From Methylopila sp. 73B (GTDB taxonomy: Bacteria; Pseudomonadota; Alphaproteobacteria; Rhizobiales; Methylopilaceae): a DNA stretch of 64,000 bases. Both the position numbers and the translations under genes were made by a program. The stretch is from positions 4,094,501 through 4,158,500 of the forward strand of contig NZ_JAFV01000001.1 of the NCBI RefSeq assembly GCF_000526315.1, in the 5' to 3' direction. Shown piece by piece: positions 1 to 7,250 of this stretch; position 1 is the stretch's first letter; every line of letters starts with the position of its first letter. Under the pieces are notes generated by a model. It worked only from the letters and a program-made list of their open reading frames with translations, searched no databases and had not been told where the DNA came from.

Positions 1-347
1 ACCCGCAGCACCTCGCCGGTGAGGAACGGCACCGCGAAGCCCAGCGTCAGCAGCAGCTTGTAGCGGCCGCCGTAGAGCGTGATGCCGTAGGCGACCGGCC
101 AGGCGATGGCGGTGCAGATCACCGAGACCGCGGTCGCCATCGCGAGCGAGCGGAGGAGGAAGGTGGCGTAGGCCCCGTCGGTCGCCAGCACCCAGTAGTT
201 CCTGAGGTTCCAGTCCTGGACGATGTGGTAGTTCTCGGTCCGCCAGACGCTGAGCACGAGCATCGACAGCAGAGGCAGGACGAACAGCGCGATCAGGAAG
301 ACGGTCGGAACGCCGAGCGTCAGCCAGGGGGCGAGGCGGCTCCTCAC
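1..347 (-). CDS. ABC transporter permease (polyamine/spermidine type), partial
   Basis: This is the N-terminal part of an inner-membrane permease; the gene runs off the left edge of the window. The reading frame starts at a GTG whose last two bases belong to the TGA of the upstream ATPase gene (GTGA overlap), so the two are translationally coupled. The first residues (MRSRLAPWLTLGVPTVFLIA) lead into a hydrophobic segment, followed by a periplasmic loop and at least two more hydrophobic segments in about 115 visible residues. This layout fits the PotB/PotC family that transports spermidine/putrescine-like substrates. The order binding protein, ATPase, permease supports the family call; the substrate is inferred only. 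Confidence 0.8.
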   Translation of the reverse strand, partial: MRSRLAPWLTLGVPTVFLIALFVLPLLSMLVLSVWRTENYHIVQDWNLRNYWVLATDGAYATFLLRSLAMATAVSVICTAIAWPVAYGITLYGGRYKLLLTLGFAVPFLTGEVLR

Positions 348-1423
348 GCGGCGGCCTCCTTTTCGGGGAAGAGGTCGACGTCTTCCGGGTCCCAATGCGC
401 GACCACGGCGTCTCCGGCGGAGAACTCTACCTCCGCGCGGGGCCGGCTCGCGATCATCTCGCCGGCGGCCCAGGTCAGGACATACTCGGCGTAGGCGCCG
501 CGCAGGATGACGTGCTTGACCGTCGCCGCCAGCGCGTTCGCGCCGAGGGCGCGAAGCGTCTCCGGGGTCCGCAGCCGGACCTTCTCGTTCTTCACATAGG
601 CCGCGACCGAGCCCTCCTTGAGCCCCGGCCGGTCGGCGGTCGCGAGCGCGACGGCGCCGGCGTCGATCGCCGCGGTCGCGCCCTCGCGCTTCAGCACGCC
701 GACGAAGCGGTTCGAGCGCCCCACGAACTGGGCGATGAAAGCGGTCTTCGGCCGATCGTAGATCTCGGCGCGCGGCGCGAAGTCTTCGATCCGGCCGTTC
801 CGCACCACCGCGATCCGGTCGCTCATGGAGAGCGCCTCCTCCTGGTTGTGCGTGACGTAGATGAAGGGGATGCCGAGCGCCGTCTGGTGCTTGCGGATCT
901 CGACCTCCATCTCCTGCCGCAGCTCGCGGTCGAGGTTGGCGAGCGGTTCGTCGAGCAGCAGCGCCTTCGGCCGGCCGACGAGCCCACGGCCGAGCGCGAC
1001 GCGCTGCTGCTGGCCGCCGGACAGCTGGTTGGGGTAGCGGCCCTCGAGCCCGCGCAGCGAGAGGATGCCGAGCACCCAGTCGATGCGCTCGTCCATCTCC
1101 GTCTTCGGCAGCTTCAGCATGCGCAGCGGGAAGGCGAGGTTTTCACGCACGGTCCGGTGCGGGAACAGCAGGAACTCCTGGAACACCATCGCGACGCCCC
1201 GCTTGTGCGGGGCTAAGTCGGTGACGTCCTCGCCGCCGATCAGCACGCGGCCGTTGGTCGGCTTTTCCAGCCCGGCGATGATGCGCAGCAGGGTGGTCTT
1301 GCCGGAGCCGCTCGGGCCCAGCAGCGAGACGAACTCGTTCTTCTCGATCGCCATCGCCACGCGGTCGACGGCCCATGCGGCGCCGTACTGCTTCGAGACG
1401 CCGTCGAGGGAGATGTAGGACAC
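344..1423 (-). CDS. ABC transporter ATP-binding protein, PotA/CysA-like
   Basis: This is the ATPase subunit of an importer, acting on the cytoplasmic face of the inner membrane. It has all nucleotide-binding motifs: Walker A GPSGSGKT (residues 36-43), signature LSGGQ (134-138), Walker B ALLLDEP (154-160) and the switch histidine in YVTHNQEEA (H192). After about residue 235 comes a C-terminal TOBE/OB-type regulatory domain, typical of PotA, UgpC and CysA relatives; 359 residues is normal for them. The start is a GTG with AGGAG 8 bases upstream. It lies between the binding-protein gene and the permease gene in one operon. Polyamine specificity is inferred from the binding-protein type. Confidence 0.88.
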   Translation of the reverse strand: MSYISLDGVSKQYGAAWAVDRVAMAIEKNEFVSLLGPSGSGKTTLLRIIAGLEKPTNGRVLIGGEDVTDLAPHKRGVAMVFQEFLLFPHRTVRENLAFPLRMLKLPKTEMDERIDWVLGILSLRGLEGRYPNQLSGGQQQRVALGRGLVGRPKALLLDEPLANLDRELRQEMEVEIRKHQTALGIPFIYVTHNQEEALSMSDRIAVVRNGRIEDFAPRAEIYDRPKTAFIAQFVGRSNRFVGVLKREGATAAIDAGAVALATADRPGLKEGSVAAYVKNEKVRLRTPETLRALGANALAATVKHVILRGAYAEYVLTWAAGEMIASRPRAEVEFSAGDAVVAHWDPEDVDLFPEKEAAA

Positions 1424-1465
1424 GCGCTGGGAACTCCTGCGGACGACGCGGATCGGAAAAGGCTC

Positions 1466-1547
1466 GCGCGCCGGCGTTCGTGGGCGAGACGGACGCCGGC
1501 GCGCTGCTTGAGCGCGCGCGGCCCGCGAAGGAGCCGCGCGCGCTCAA
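1466..1547 (-). terminator. Two strong hairpins between binding-protein and ATPase genes
   Basis: Two perfect inverted repeats lie back to back in the gap. One pairs 1466-1477 with 1493-1504 (12 bp). The other pairs 1508-1522 with 1533-1547 (15 bp). On the minus strand the second hairpin in transcription order (1466-1504) is followed by CTTTTCC, so it may act as a partial terminator. The first follows the stop codon of the binding-protein gene by a few bases and may protect the 3' end of its mRNA. This would allow more binding protein than ATPase and permease, a common pattern in ABC operons. Confidence 0.5.
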
Positions 1548-1552
1548 ACGGC

Positions 1553-2749
1553 TCAGGCGGCCTGCATGCGCGACCAGACCCGCTCCCACTTCTCCGTCGA
1601 GGACGGCTGGTCGAACATGTACATGTCCGACAGCTCCTCGGTGCGGTCCATGAGGTAGAGCTTCTGCTCCTCGGGCGTCGCGATCGAACGGATGTCGATG
1701 GTGGTCGAGGCGCCGCCGATCAGCGCCTGCTGCTTCATGATCTCGGGCGCGAGCATCATGTCCATGAACTGCTCGCAGAGCGTGAGCATGGGGCCGTCCG
1801 CGACGCCGGAGGTCACGAGCCAGGTGTCGACCCAGCCGAGGCCGCCTTCCTTCGGGATGAGCTGGTGGGCGAAGTCGGCGTCGATCTCGCCCTTGGCCTT
1901 CTTGGCGAGCAGCACGCGGTAGGACTGCGCGAACTCCGGCGCCGCGGCGATCGCGCCGCTCTCGAGCAGCTGCTGCAGCGTGTTGTTGTCGTTGTAGCGG
2001 GTGAGCAGCAGCTTCTTCTGCTCGATCAGGAGCTTCTCGACGCCTGCCAGCTCTTCGTCGGTGAGGACGTAGGGGTTGAATGGCTTGCCGTCCGGGCGCG
2101 GCTTGTCCTTGGTGCCCATGCGGGTCGCGACCAGGATGCCGGCGAGCGCGATGTTCTCCTCGAAGCGCGCGCTGGTGGCGAGCCGGCCGGAGAACTCGGG
2201 GTCGAACAGGCACTCGATGCTCTGGACCTTGTCCTTCGGCATCATCGCGGTGTTGTAGGTCGTGCCGTAGCTGCCCCAGCACCAGGTGACGCCGAAGTGC
2301 TTGCCGGTGGCCTCGTCGGTCAGCAGCTTGAAGCGATCCGGCTTGAACACTGGGAACACCTTGGCCGTGTTCGGGATCTTGGCGTAGTCGATCGCGCGGA
2401 TCAGCTTCTCGCGGTAGTACAGCCCCGGCCAGAAGCCGTCGGCCTGCACCAGGTCGAAGTCCCGCGTGCCGCCGACGCGCAGCTTGTTGTAGGCCTCGGA
2501 GTTGCCGTCGAAGAAGGTCGGCGAGAACTTGACGTTGTGCTTGTCCTCGAAGGCCTTGATGACCTCGGGGATGGCGTAGACCTCCCACATCAGGGCGCGC
2601 AGCGTGGTCGGCGCGGCGGAGGCCGGGCGGACGTAGGGCGTCGCCAGCGCGGCGGCGGCGCCAGCGGCGATCGTCTTCAGCGCCTTGCGGCGGTCGAAGC
2701 CCGCGGGCGAGGCCGCAGACCCAAGCGGTAGGCTGTCGTTCGTCGTCAT
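1553..2749 (-). CDS. ABC transporter periplasmic substrate-binding protein, PotD-like, probable Tat substrate
   Basis: This is an extracellular solute-binding protein of about 398 residues, first gene of the transporter operon. The N-terminus carries a twin-arginine-like motif (DRRKALKTI) followed by an alanine-rich hydrophobic stretch ending near ASAAPTT, suggesting Tat export to the periplasm. The mature part (TTLRALMWEVYAIPEVIKAF and onward) reads like the PotD/family 1 binding proteins that close around polyamines or related cations. ATG at 2749 is preferred over the TTG two codons upstream because AAGGG lies about 7 bases before it. The binding specificity cannot be read from the sequence. 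Confidence 0.85.
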   Translation of the reverse strand: MTTNDSLPLGSAASPAGFDRRKALKTIAAGAAAALATPYVRPASAAPTTLRALMWEVYAIPEVIKAFEDKHNVKFSPTFFDGNSEAYNKLRVGGTRDFDLVQADGFWPGLYYREKLIRAIDYAKIPNTAKVFPVFKPDRFKLLTDEATGKHFGVTWCWGSYGTTYNTAMMPKDKVQSIECLFDPEFSGRLATSARFEENIALAGILVATRMGTKDKPRPDGKPFNPYVLTDEELAGVEKLLIEQKKLLLTRYNDNNTLQQLLESGAIAAAPEFAQSYRVLLAKKAKGEIDADFAHQLIPKEGGLGWVDTWLVTSGVADGPMLTLCEQFMDMMLAPEIMKQQALIGGASTTIDIRSIATPEEQKLYLMDRTEELSDMYMFDQPSSTEKWERVWSRMQAA

Positions 2750-2867
2750 GGCCAAGCCCTTGTCACGAGGTGTGTGAGCGTCTGAGCCTGCCTTGGTCGT
2801 TCCCCGATTTTTTAGCGCGGGCCTCGGCCGCAGGCGGCAGCCGGGCCCGCTTCGCAGTCCGGTCCGT

Positions 2868-3809
2868 TCAGGCCGCGGCCTTGAACGGGTTTTCGGCGTC
2901 GTCGTAGTTGACCGGCGTCATGTGCCAGCCCTCCACATGCTTCCGCCAATAGGTGTCCTTGAGCTTCTGGCTGATCGGCCCCGGCCGGTCGTTGCCGTAG
3001 ATCCGGTCGTTGACGCGCGAGCAGGGCATGACGCCGCCGGCGGTCGTCGCGGTGAACACCTCGTCGGCGTCCATCAGGTCCTCGAAGGTGATCGGGCCGA
3101 TGACCGGCTCCAGCCCCAGCTCCGGGCAGAGGTCGAGCACGGACAGGCGGGTGACGCCCTCGAGCGCGCCGCGGTCCGGCGTGATCACCTTGTCGCCTTT
3201 GACGATGAAGACGTTGAAGCCGGCGCCCTCGGTCAGGTAGCCTTCCTGGTCGAGCAGGATGGCCGTGTCGAAGCCCTTGTCCTTCGCCTCGAACATGCCG
3301 CGGGTGAAGTCGCGCCACATGTAATTCTTGAGCGTCGGGTCGAGCGACTTCGGCGAGATGCGCGGCACGGAGGCGACCAGCAGATGCGCGCCGCGCTCCT
3401 GCACCTCGGGCTTGATCACGTCCACCCACGGCACCGCATAGGCGATGAAGGTGTTGTCGCAGTCCATCGGGTCGCGCGAGCCGTAGACGCGCGGGACGCC
3501 GCGGGTTGACAGCATGGCGACGAAGGCGCGCTTCAGGCCGGAGAGCGCCACGACCTTGCCGAGTATCTCGCGCATCTCGTCGCGTGTGACGCCCGGGTCG
3601 AGCCGGTAGCCGCCGAGCGACTTGTGGAAGCGGGTGAGGTGGTCTTCGAGGCGGAAGAAGGCGCCGTCGGTGACGTGCACGACGTCGTAGGTGACGTCGG
3701 AATGGGTGAAGCCCCAGTCGCCGACCGGGATCTTGGCTTCCGCGATCGGCACGTACACGCCGTTCATGTAGGCGGCGCCCATCGAGAAGTCCGGCGCAGT
3801 GTCGCTCAT
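2868..3809 (-). CDS. Class IV (BCAT-fold) aminotransferase, resembling (R)-selective amine transaminases
   Basis: This is a PLP-dependent aminotransferase of fold type IV, 313 residues. The PLP lysine is K161 in DPTLKNYMW. Other family blocks are GFTHSDVTYDVVHV (33-46), LTEGAGFNVFIV and the phosphate-binding TATTAGGVMP. HSDVTY, DPxxKNxxW and TTAGGV occur in the same positions in characterised (R)-amine transaminases as I recall them, so an amine or D-amino-acid substrate is more likely than branched-chain amino acids. ATG at 3809 is chosen because AGGAGCG lies 8 bases upstream; the frame stays open 34 codons further. The gene lies upstream of a polyamine-type importer on the same strand, so the two may handle the same amine (inference). 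Confidence 0.82.
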   Translation of the reverse strand: MSDTAPDFSMGAAYMNGVYVPIAEAKIPVGDWGFTHSDVTYDVVHVTDGAFFRLEDHLTRFHKSLGGYRLDPGVTRDEMREILGKVVALSGLKRAFVAMLSTRGVPRVYGSRDPMDCDNTFIAYAVPWVDVIKPEVQERGAHLLVASVPRISPKSLDPTLKNYMWRDFTRGMFEAKDKGFDTAILLDQEGYLTEGAGFNVFIVKGDKVITPDRGALEGVTRLSVLDLCPELGLEPVIGPITFEDLMDADEVFTATTAGGVMPCSRVNDRIYGNDRPGPISQKLKDTYWRKHVEGWHMTPVNYDDAENPFKAAA

Positions 3810-3963
3810 GTGGTTCGCTCCTGAAAGCGGGATCGCTCGCGTTCGGACGCCACGTTCGCGCTCAAGCGGTCTGGCCAAAAGCGCCGCTTGGGCAAGAAAC
3901 GACAGGGCCACTTTTTAAGCGCGCTCATTTTCGAGGCTGTGACGCGCGCGACCGCAGCCGGCC

Positions 3964-4794
3964 TCACGACGGCATGTTCCCGGCGCGCGCGGCGACCACC
4001 TCGACCCCGGCCGCAACCAGCGCGTCGGCGATTGGGCCCACCGGGACCGCGTCCGTGACGATGCGGCTGATCGCCTCCAGCGGCGCGACGACGAACGGCG
4101 CGCTGCGGTCGAACTTCGAGGCGTCGGCCAGCACCGTGACGGCGCGCGCCTGCGCCACCATCGCGCGGGCGATCTCGGCCTCGCGGGCGTCGTAGTCGAG
4201 CACGCCCGCCTCATGCACGGCGCCGACGGTCAGCACCGCGTGGACCGCGTGGAAGCGGCGGATCTGGTCGATCGCCATGGCGCCGAGGCATTCGGCGCCG
4301 CCGTCGCGGTACTCGCCGCCGAGCAGAAATGCCTGAGCGTCCTCGCCGCGGGAGGCGAGGGCTGCGATCGCCGCCGAATTGGTGATGACGGTGAGCCCGC
4401 GCGCCCGCGACAGCTCCTCGGCGAACAGCAGCGTGGTGGTGCCGGTGTCGACGAACAGCGTGTCGCCGGGCCGGAACAGCCCGATCGCCGCGCGCGCGAC
4501 GGCGCGCTTGGCGGCGGCGTTCTCCGCGAGCCGCGCCTGGAACGGGCCTTCGCGGTCCGGCTCGTACAGGCTCAGGCCCGGCAGCGTGGCGCCGCCGTGC
4601 AGCTTGCGGAGCCGGCCCTGGCCGTCGAGTTCGGCGAGATCGCGGCGGATGGTCTCGCGGGAGGCGTCGAGCGCGTCGGCGAGAGCGTCGACCGACACCC
4701 TCTCCCGCTCCAGCACCATCGCCACGATCCGCTCGCGCCGCTCGTCCGGCCTCATGCCGCGCCTCTCCCCTGCGATGTGAGAACGGTCATTCAT
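3964..4794 (-). CDS. DeoR/GlpR-family transcriptional repressor
   Basis: This is a DeoR-family regulator of 276 residues. An N-terminal winged helix (ERRERIVAMVLERERVSV, then the recognition helix around SRETIRRDLAEL and the wing RLRKLHGGA) is followed by a sugar-phosphate-sensing domain with FVDTGTTT, VLTVGAV and LADASKFDR, the usual effector-pocket signatures. It is divergently transcribed from the FAD dehydrogenase/FAD protein/kinase operon starting near 4.87 kb and most likely represses that operon. A sugar phosphate or glycerol 3-phosphate is the expected inducer. A shorter start at MRPDERRER (4755) is possible. The gap to the aminotransferase gene downstream is about 150 bases. Confidence 0.87.
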   Translation of the reverse strand: MNDRSHIAGERRGMRPDERRERIVAMVLERERVSVDALADALDASRETIRRDLAELDGQGRLRKLHGGATLPGLSLYEPDREGPFQARLAENAAAKRAVARAAIGLFRPGDTLFVDTGTTTLLFAEELSRARGLTVITNSAAIAALASRGEDAQAFLLGGEYRDGGAECLGAMAIDQIRRFHAVHAVLTVGAVHEAGVLDYDAREAEIARAMVAQARAVTVLADASKFDRSAPFVVAPLEAISRIVTDAVPVGPIADALVAAGVEVVAARAGNMPS

Positions 4795-4795
4795 G

Positions 4796-4816
4796 TTGAC
4801 CGAACAGTCAAGTTGA
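4796..4816. promoter_or_regulatory. Candidate DeoR operator in divergent promoter region
   Basis: TTGAC (4796-4800) is repeated inverted as GTCAA (4807-4811). The right arm overlaps a second small palindrome, TCAAGTTGA (4808-4816). The site touches the start codon of the DeoR gene and lies about 60 bases before the probable start of the divergent operon, as expected for autoregulation plus operon repression. The arms are short, so this is a suggestion. Confidence 0.35.
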
Positions 4817-4874
4817 GAGTTTCATGCTGTGGAAACGAGGCCACGGGGCGTCGAAACCGGGAGCAGCGAGCGGG

Positions 4875-6257
4875 ATGCCCGTCGCGGACGTCGCGATCAT
4901 CGGAGCGGGCGTGGTCGGCTGCGCCATGGCCCGGCGCTTCGCTCTCGAAGGCGCGAAGGTGCTGGTGCTGGAGCGCGGCGCCGATCTGCTGTCGGGCGCG
5001 AGCAAGGCCAACAGCGCCATCCTGCACACCGGCTTCGACGCCCCGCCCGGGAGCCTCGAGCACGCGTGCGTGCAGGCGGGCTACGCCGAGTACATGGCGA
5101 TCCGCGGGCGCCTCAACCTGCCGGTGCTCGAGACGGGCGCCATGGTCGTGGCCTGGACGGAGGCGGAGCAGGCCGCGCTCGACGGCGTCGAGGCGCAGGC
5201 GCGGGCGAACGGCGTCGACGACGTGCGGCGGCTCGGCCCCGCCGAGATCCGGGCGCGCGAGCCCCATCTCGGCGCGGGCGCGCGCGAGGCGCTGCTGGTC
5301 CCGCGCGAGCATGTCATCGACCCCTGGTCGCCCTTCCTCGCCTATCTCCTGCAGGCGAAGGCGCTTGGCGCGGAGATCCTGTTCGGCGCCGAGGTCGCCT
5401 CCGCGCGGTTCGAGGGCGAACACTGGGCGCTCCAGACCCCCCGTGGGCGCCGCCGCGCCCGCGTCGTGATCAACTGCGCGGGGCTGCACGGCGACCTCGT
5501 CGATCGCCGTCTGCTGGGCGCGAGCGCCTTCGAGATCCGCCCGCGCAAGGGCCAGTTCGTGGTGTTCGACAAGGCCGCCGCCAGCCTGCTCCGCACCATC
5601 GTGTTGCCGGTGCCGACCGAGCGGACCAAGGGCGTCGTGCTCTGCCGCACGGCGTTCGGCAACGTGCTGGTGGGGCCGACAGCCGAGGAGCAGCAGGACC
5701 GCGATTGCGCGGCGACCGACGAGGCCGCGCTCAAGTCTCTGATCGCGCGCGCGGTCGAGATGCTGCCGGCGCTCGAGGGCATGCCCGTCACCGCGACCTA
5801 CGCCGGCCTGCGCCCCGCGACCGAGGAGAAGGGCTACCGGATCGCCGCGACGCCGGAGCGGAACTGGATCACCGTGGGCGGGATCCGCTCCACCGGCATG
5901 ACCGCGGCGCTCGGGATCGCCCGCCATGTCTACGGGCTCTACGAGGGCATGGGCCATTCCCATGCGGCGGTCTCAGCGCCCGAATGCCGGCCCATGCCCA
6001 ACCTCGCCGAGCACCTGCCGCGCGACTGGAGCAAAGCCGGCCACGGCGGCGTCGTCTGCCACTGCGAGCTTGTCACCCGACGCGAGATCGAGCGGGCGCT
6101 GGCCGGTCCGCTGCCGGCGGGCGATTTCGGCGGCCTGAGGCGCCGCACCCGCTGCGCCATGGGGCGCTGCCAGGGTTTTCATTGTCTCGCCCGCATCGCG
6201 GCCCTGACCGAGGGCCGTCTTGCCGCGCCGCTCGCAAGCCCGCCCGAGGCCGCGTGA
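4875..6257 (+). CDS. FAD-dependent glycerol-3-phosphate dehydrogenase-like oxidoreductase with BFD [2Fe-2S] tail
   Basis: This is a DAO-type FAD oxidoreductase of about 460 residues, like GlpA or LhgO. The N-terminal dinucleotide-binding motif is VAIIGAGVVGCAMARRFALE and the FAD-domain end is VGGIRSTGMTAALGIA. The last 70 residues form a BFD-like [2Fe-2S] domain with cysteines in VVCHCELVTRREIE and TRCAMGRCQGFHC, as in GlpA of anaerobic glycerol-3-phosphate dehydrogenases. It probably oxidises glycerol 3-phosphate or a related hydroxy acid and passes electrons through the iron-sulfur cluster. ATG 4875 is preferred because the FAD motif follows at once and space remains for a promoter. An ATG at 4824 adds 17 unconvincing residues. 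It is the first gene of a three-gene operon. Confidence 0.82.
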   Translation: MPVADVAIIGAGVVGCAMARRFALEGAKVLVLERGADLLSGASKANSAILHTGFDAPPGSLEHACVQAGYAEYMAIRGRLNLPVLETGAMVVAWTEAEQAALDGVEAQARANGVDDVRRLGPAEIRAREPHLGAGAREALLVPREHVIDPWSPFLAYLLQAKALGAEILFGAEVASARFEGEHWALQTPRGRRRARVVINCAGLHGDLVDRRLLGASAFEIRPRKGQFVVFDKAAASLLRTIVLPVPTERTKGVVLCRTAFGNVLVGPTAEEQQDRDCAATDEAALKSLIARAVEMLPALEGMPVTATYAGLRPATEEKGYRIAATPERNWITVGGIRSTGMTAALGIARHVYGLYEGMGHSHAAVSAPECRPMPNLAEHLPRDWSKAGHGGVVCHCELVTRREIERALAGPLPAGDFGGLRRRTRCAMGRCQGFHCLARIAALTEGRLAAPLASPPEAA

Positions 6258-7240
6258 GCGCCGCGGCCATCGACGTCGCAGTCGACGCGCTGGTCGTCGG
6301 CGCCGGACCCGCGGGGCTCGGTCTCGCGACGCGGCTGAAGGCGTCGGGCGTCGCGTCGGTGCTGGTCGTCGACCGGGAGGCGGACGCCGGCGGCAACCCA
6401 CGTCACTGCGGCCACCCGCCGTTCGGCCTCCGCGAGTTCGGCCGCGTGCTGACCGGGCCGGCCTACGCCCGGCGGCTGGCGGCGCGAGCGGTCCGCGCGG
6501 GCGTCGCCTTCCGGCTCGCGACCAACGTGGTGGAGATCGCCCGCGAGGGCGAGGCGATCGTCGTCACGACCACCGGCGACGACGGCGTCCGCCGCATCGC
6601 CGCGCGGCGGCTGGCGCTCGCGACCGGCGTGCGCGAGACCCCCCGCGCGGCCCGCCTAGTCTCGGGCGAGCGGCCGCTCGGCGTGCTCACCACGGGCGCG
6701 CTGCAGGCTTTCGTGTATCTGCACGGCATAGCGCCGTTCCGCCGGCCTGTGGTGGTCGGCACGGAGCTCGTCGCGCTGTCGAGCCTGCTCACCTGCCGAA
6801 AGATCGGCGCGGCGCCGGTCGCCATGGTGGAGGAGCAGGCCGGGCCGCAGTGTTTCCCGCTGTTCATGGCGCTGCCGCGCCTGCTCGGCGTGCCGCTGCA
6901 TTACGGCGCCAAGGTCGTCGACATCGCCGGGAGCCCGCGGGTGCGGCGGGCGACGCTCGCCCATGCCGACGGCGCGAGCTCGGAGGTCGCCTGCGACGGC
7001 GTGCTATTCACCGGCCGCTTCACGCCCGAAGCGAGCCTCGCCCGCGCCGCAGGCCTGACCATGGACCTCGAGCGCGGGCGGCCCGTCCTCGACGCCTTCG
7101 GCCGATCGAGCGATCCGCGGATCTTCGCGGCCTGCGTGCTCGACCGAAGCGTCGAGACCGCGGGTTGGTGCTGGTCTCGCGGACGGGCGATCGCCGATCA
7201 TATCGCCGCCGACCTCGCCGGCCGGCTGGCCGCCCCGTAA
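6254..7240 (+). CDS. FAD/NAD(P)-binding oxidoreductase, partner subunit of the G3P dehydrogenase-like protein
   Basis: This is a 328-residue flavoprotein of the pyridine-nucleotide-disulfide-oxidoreductase fold. The N-terminus has DALVVGAGPAGLGLATRLK and the motif GGNPRHCGHPPFGLREF, the counterpart of the GGI-xxCxHxGFGL segment seen in flavoproteins that sit beside GlpA/LhgO-like dehydrogenases. A second dinucleotide site lies around VVVGTELVALSSLL. The start is GTG 6254, overlapping the stop of the preceding gene (GTGA), so the two proteins are probably made in equal amounts and form a complex. It likely transfers electrons between the dehydrogenase and a pyridine nucleotide or the quinone pool (inference). 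The small DUF1667 protein often seen with this pair is absent. Confidence 0.77.
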   Translation: MSAAAIDVAVDALVVGAGPAGLGLATRLKASGVASVLVVDREADAGGNPRHCGHPPFGLREFGRVLTGPAYARRLAARAVRAGVAFRLATNVVEIAREGEAIVVTTTGDDGVRRIAARRLALATGVRETPRAARLVSGERPLGVLTTGALQAFVYLHGIAPFRRPVVVGTELVALSSLLTCRKIGAAPVAMVEEQAGPQCFPLFMALPRLLGVPLHYGAKVVDIAGSPRVRRATLAHADGASSEVACDGVLFTGRFTPEASLARAAGLTMDLERGRPVLDAFGRSSDPRIFAACVLDRSVETAGWCWSRGRAIADHIAADLAGRLAAP

Positions 7241-7250
7241 CGTGGCCGCC

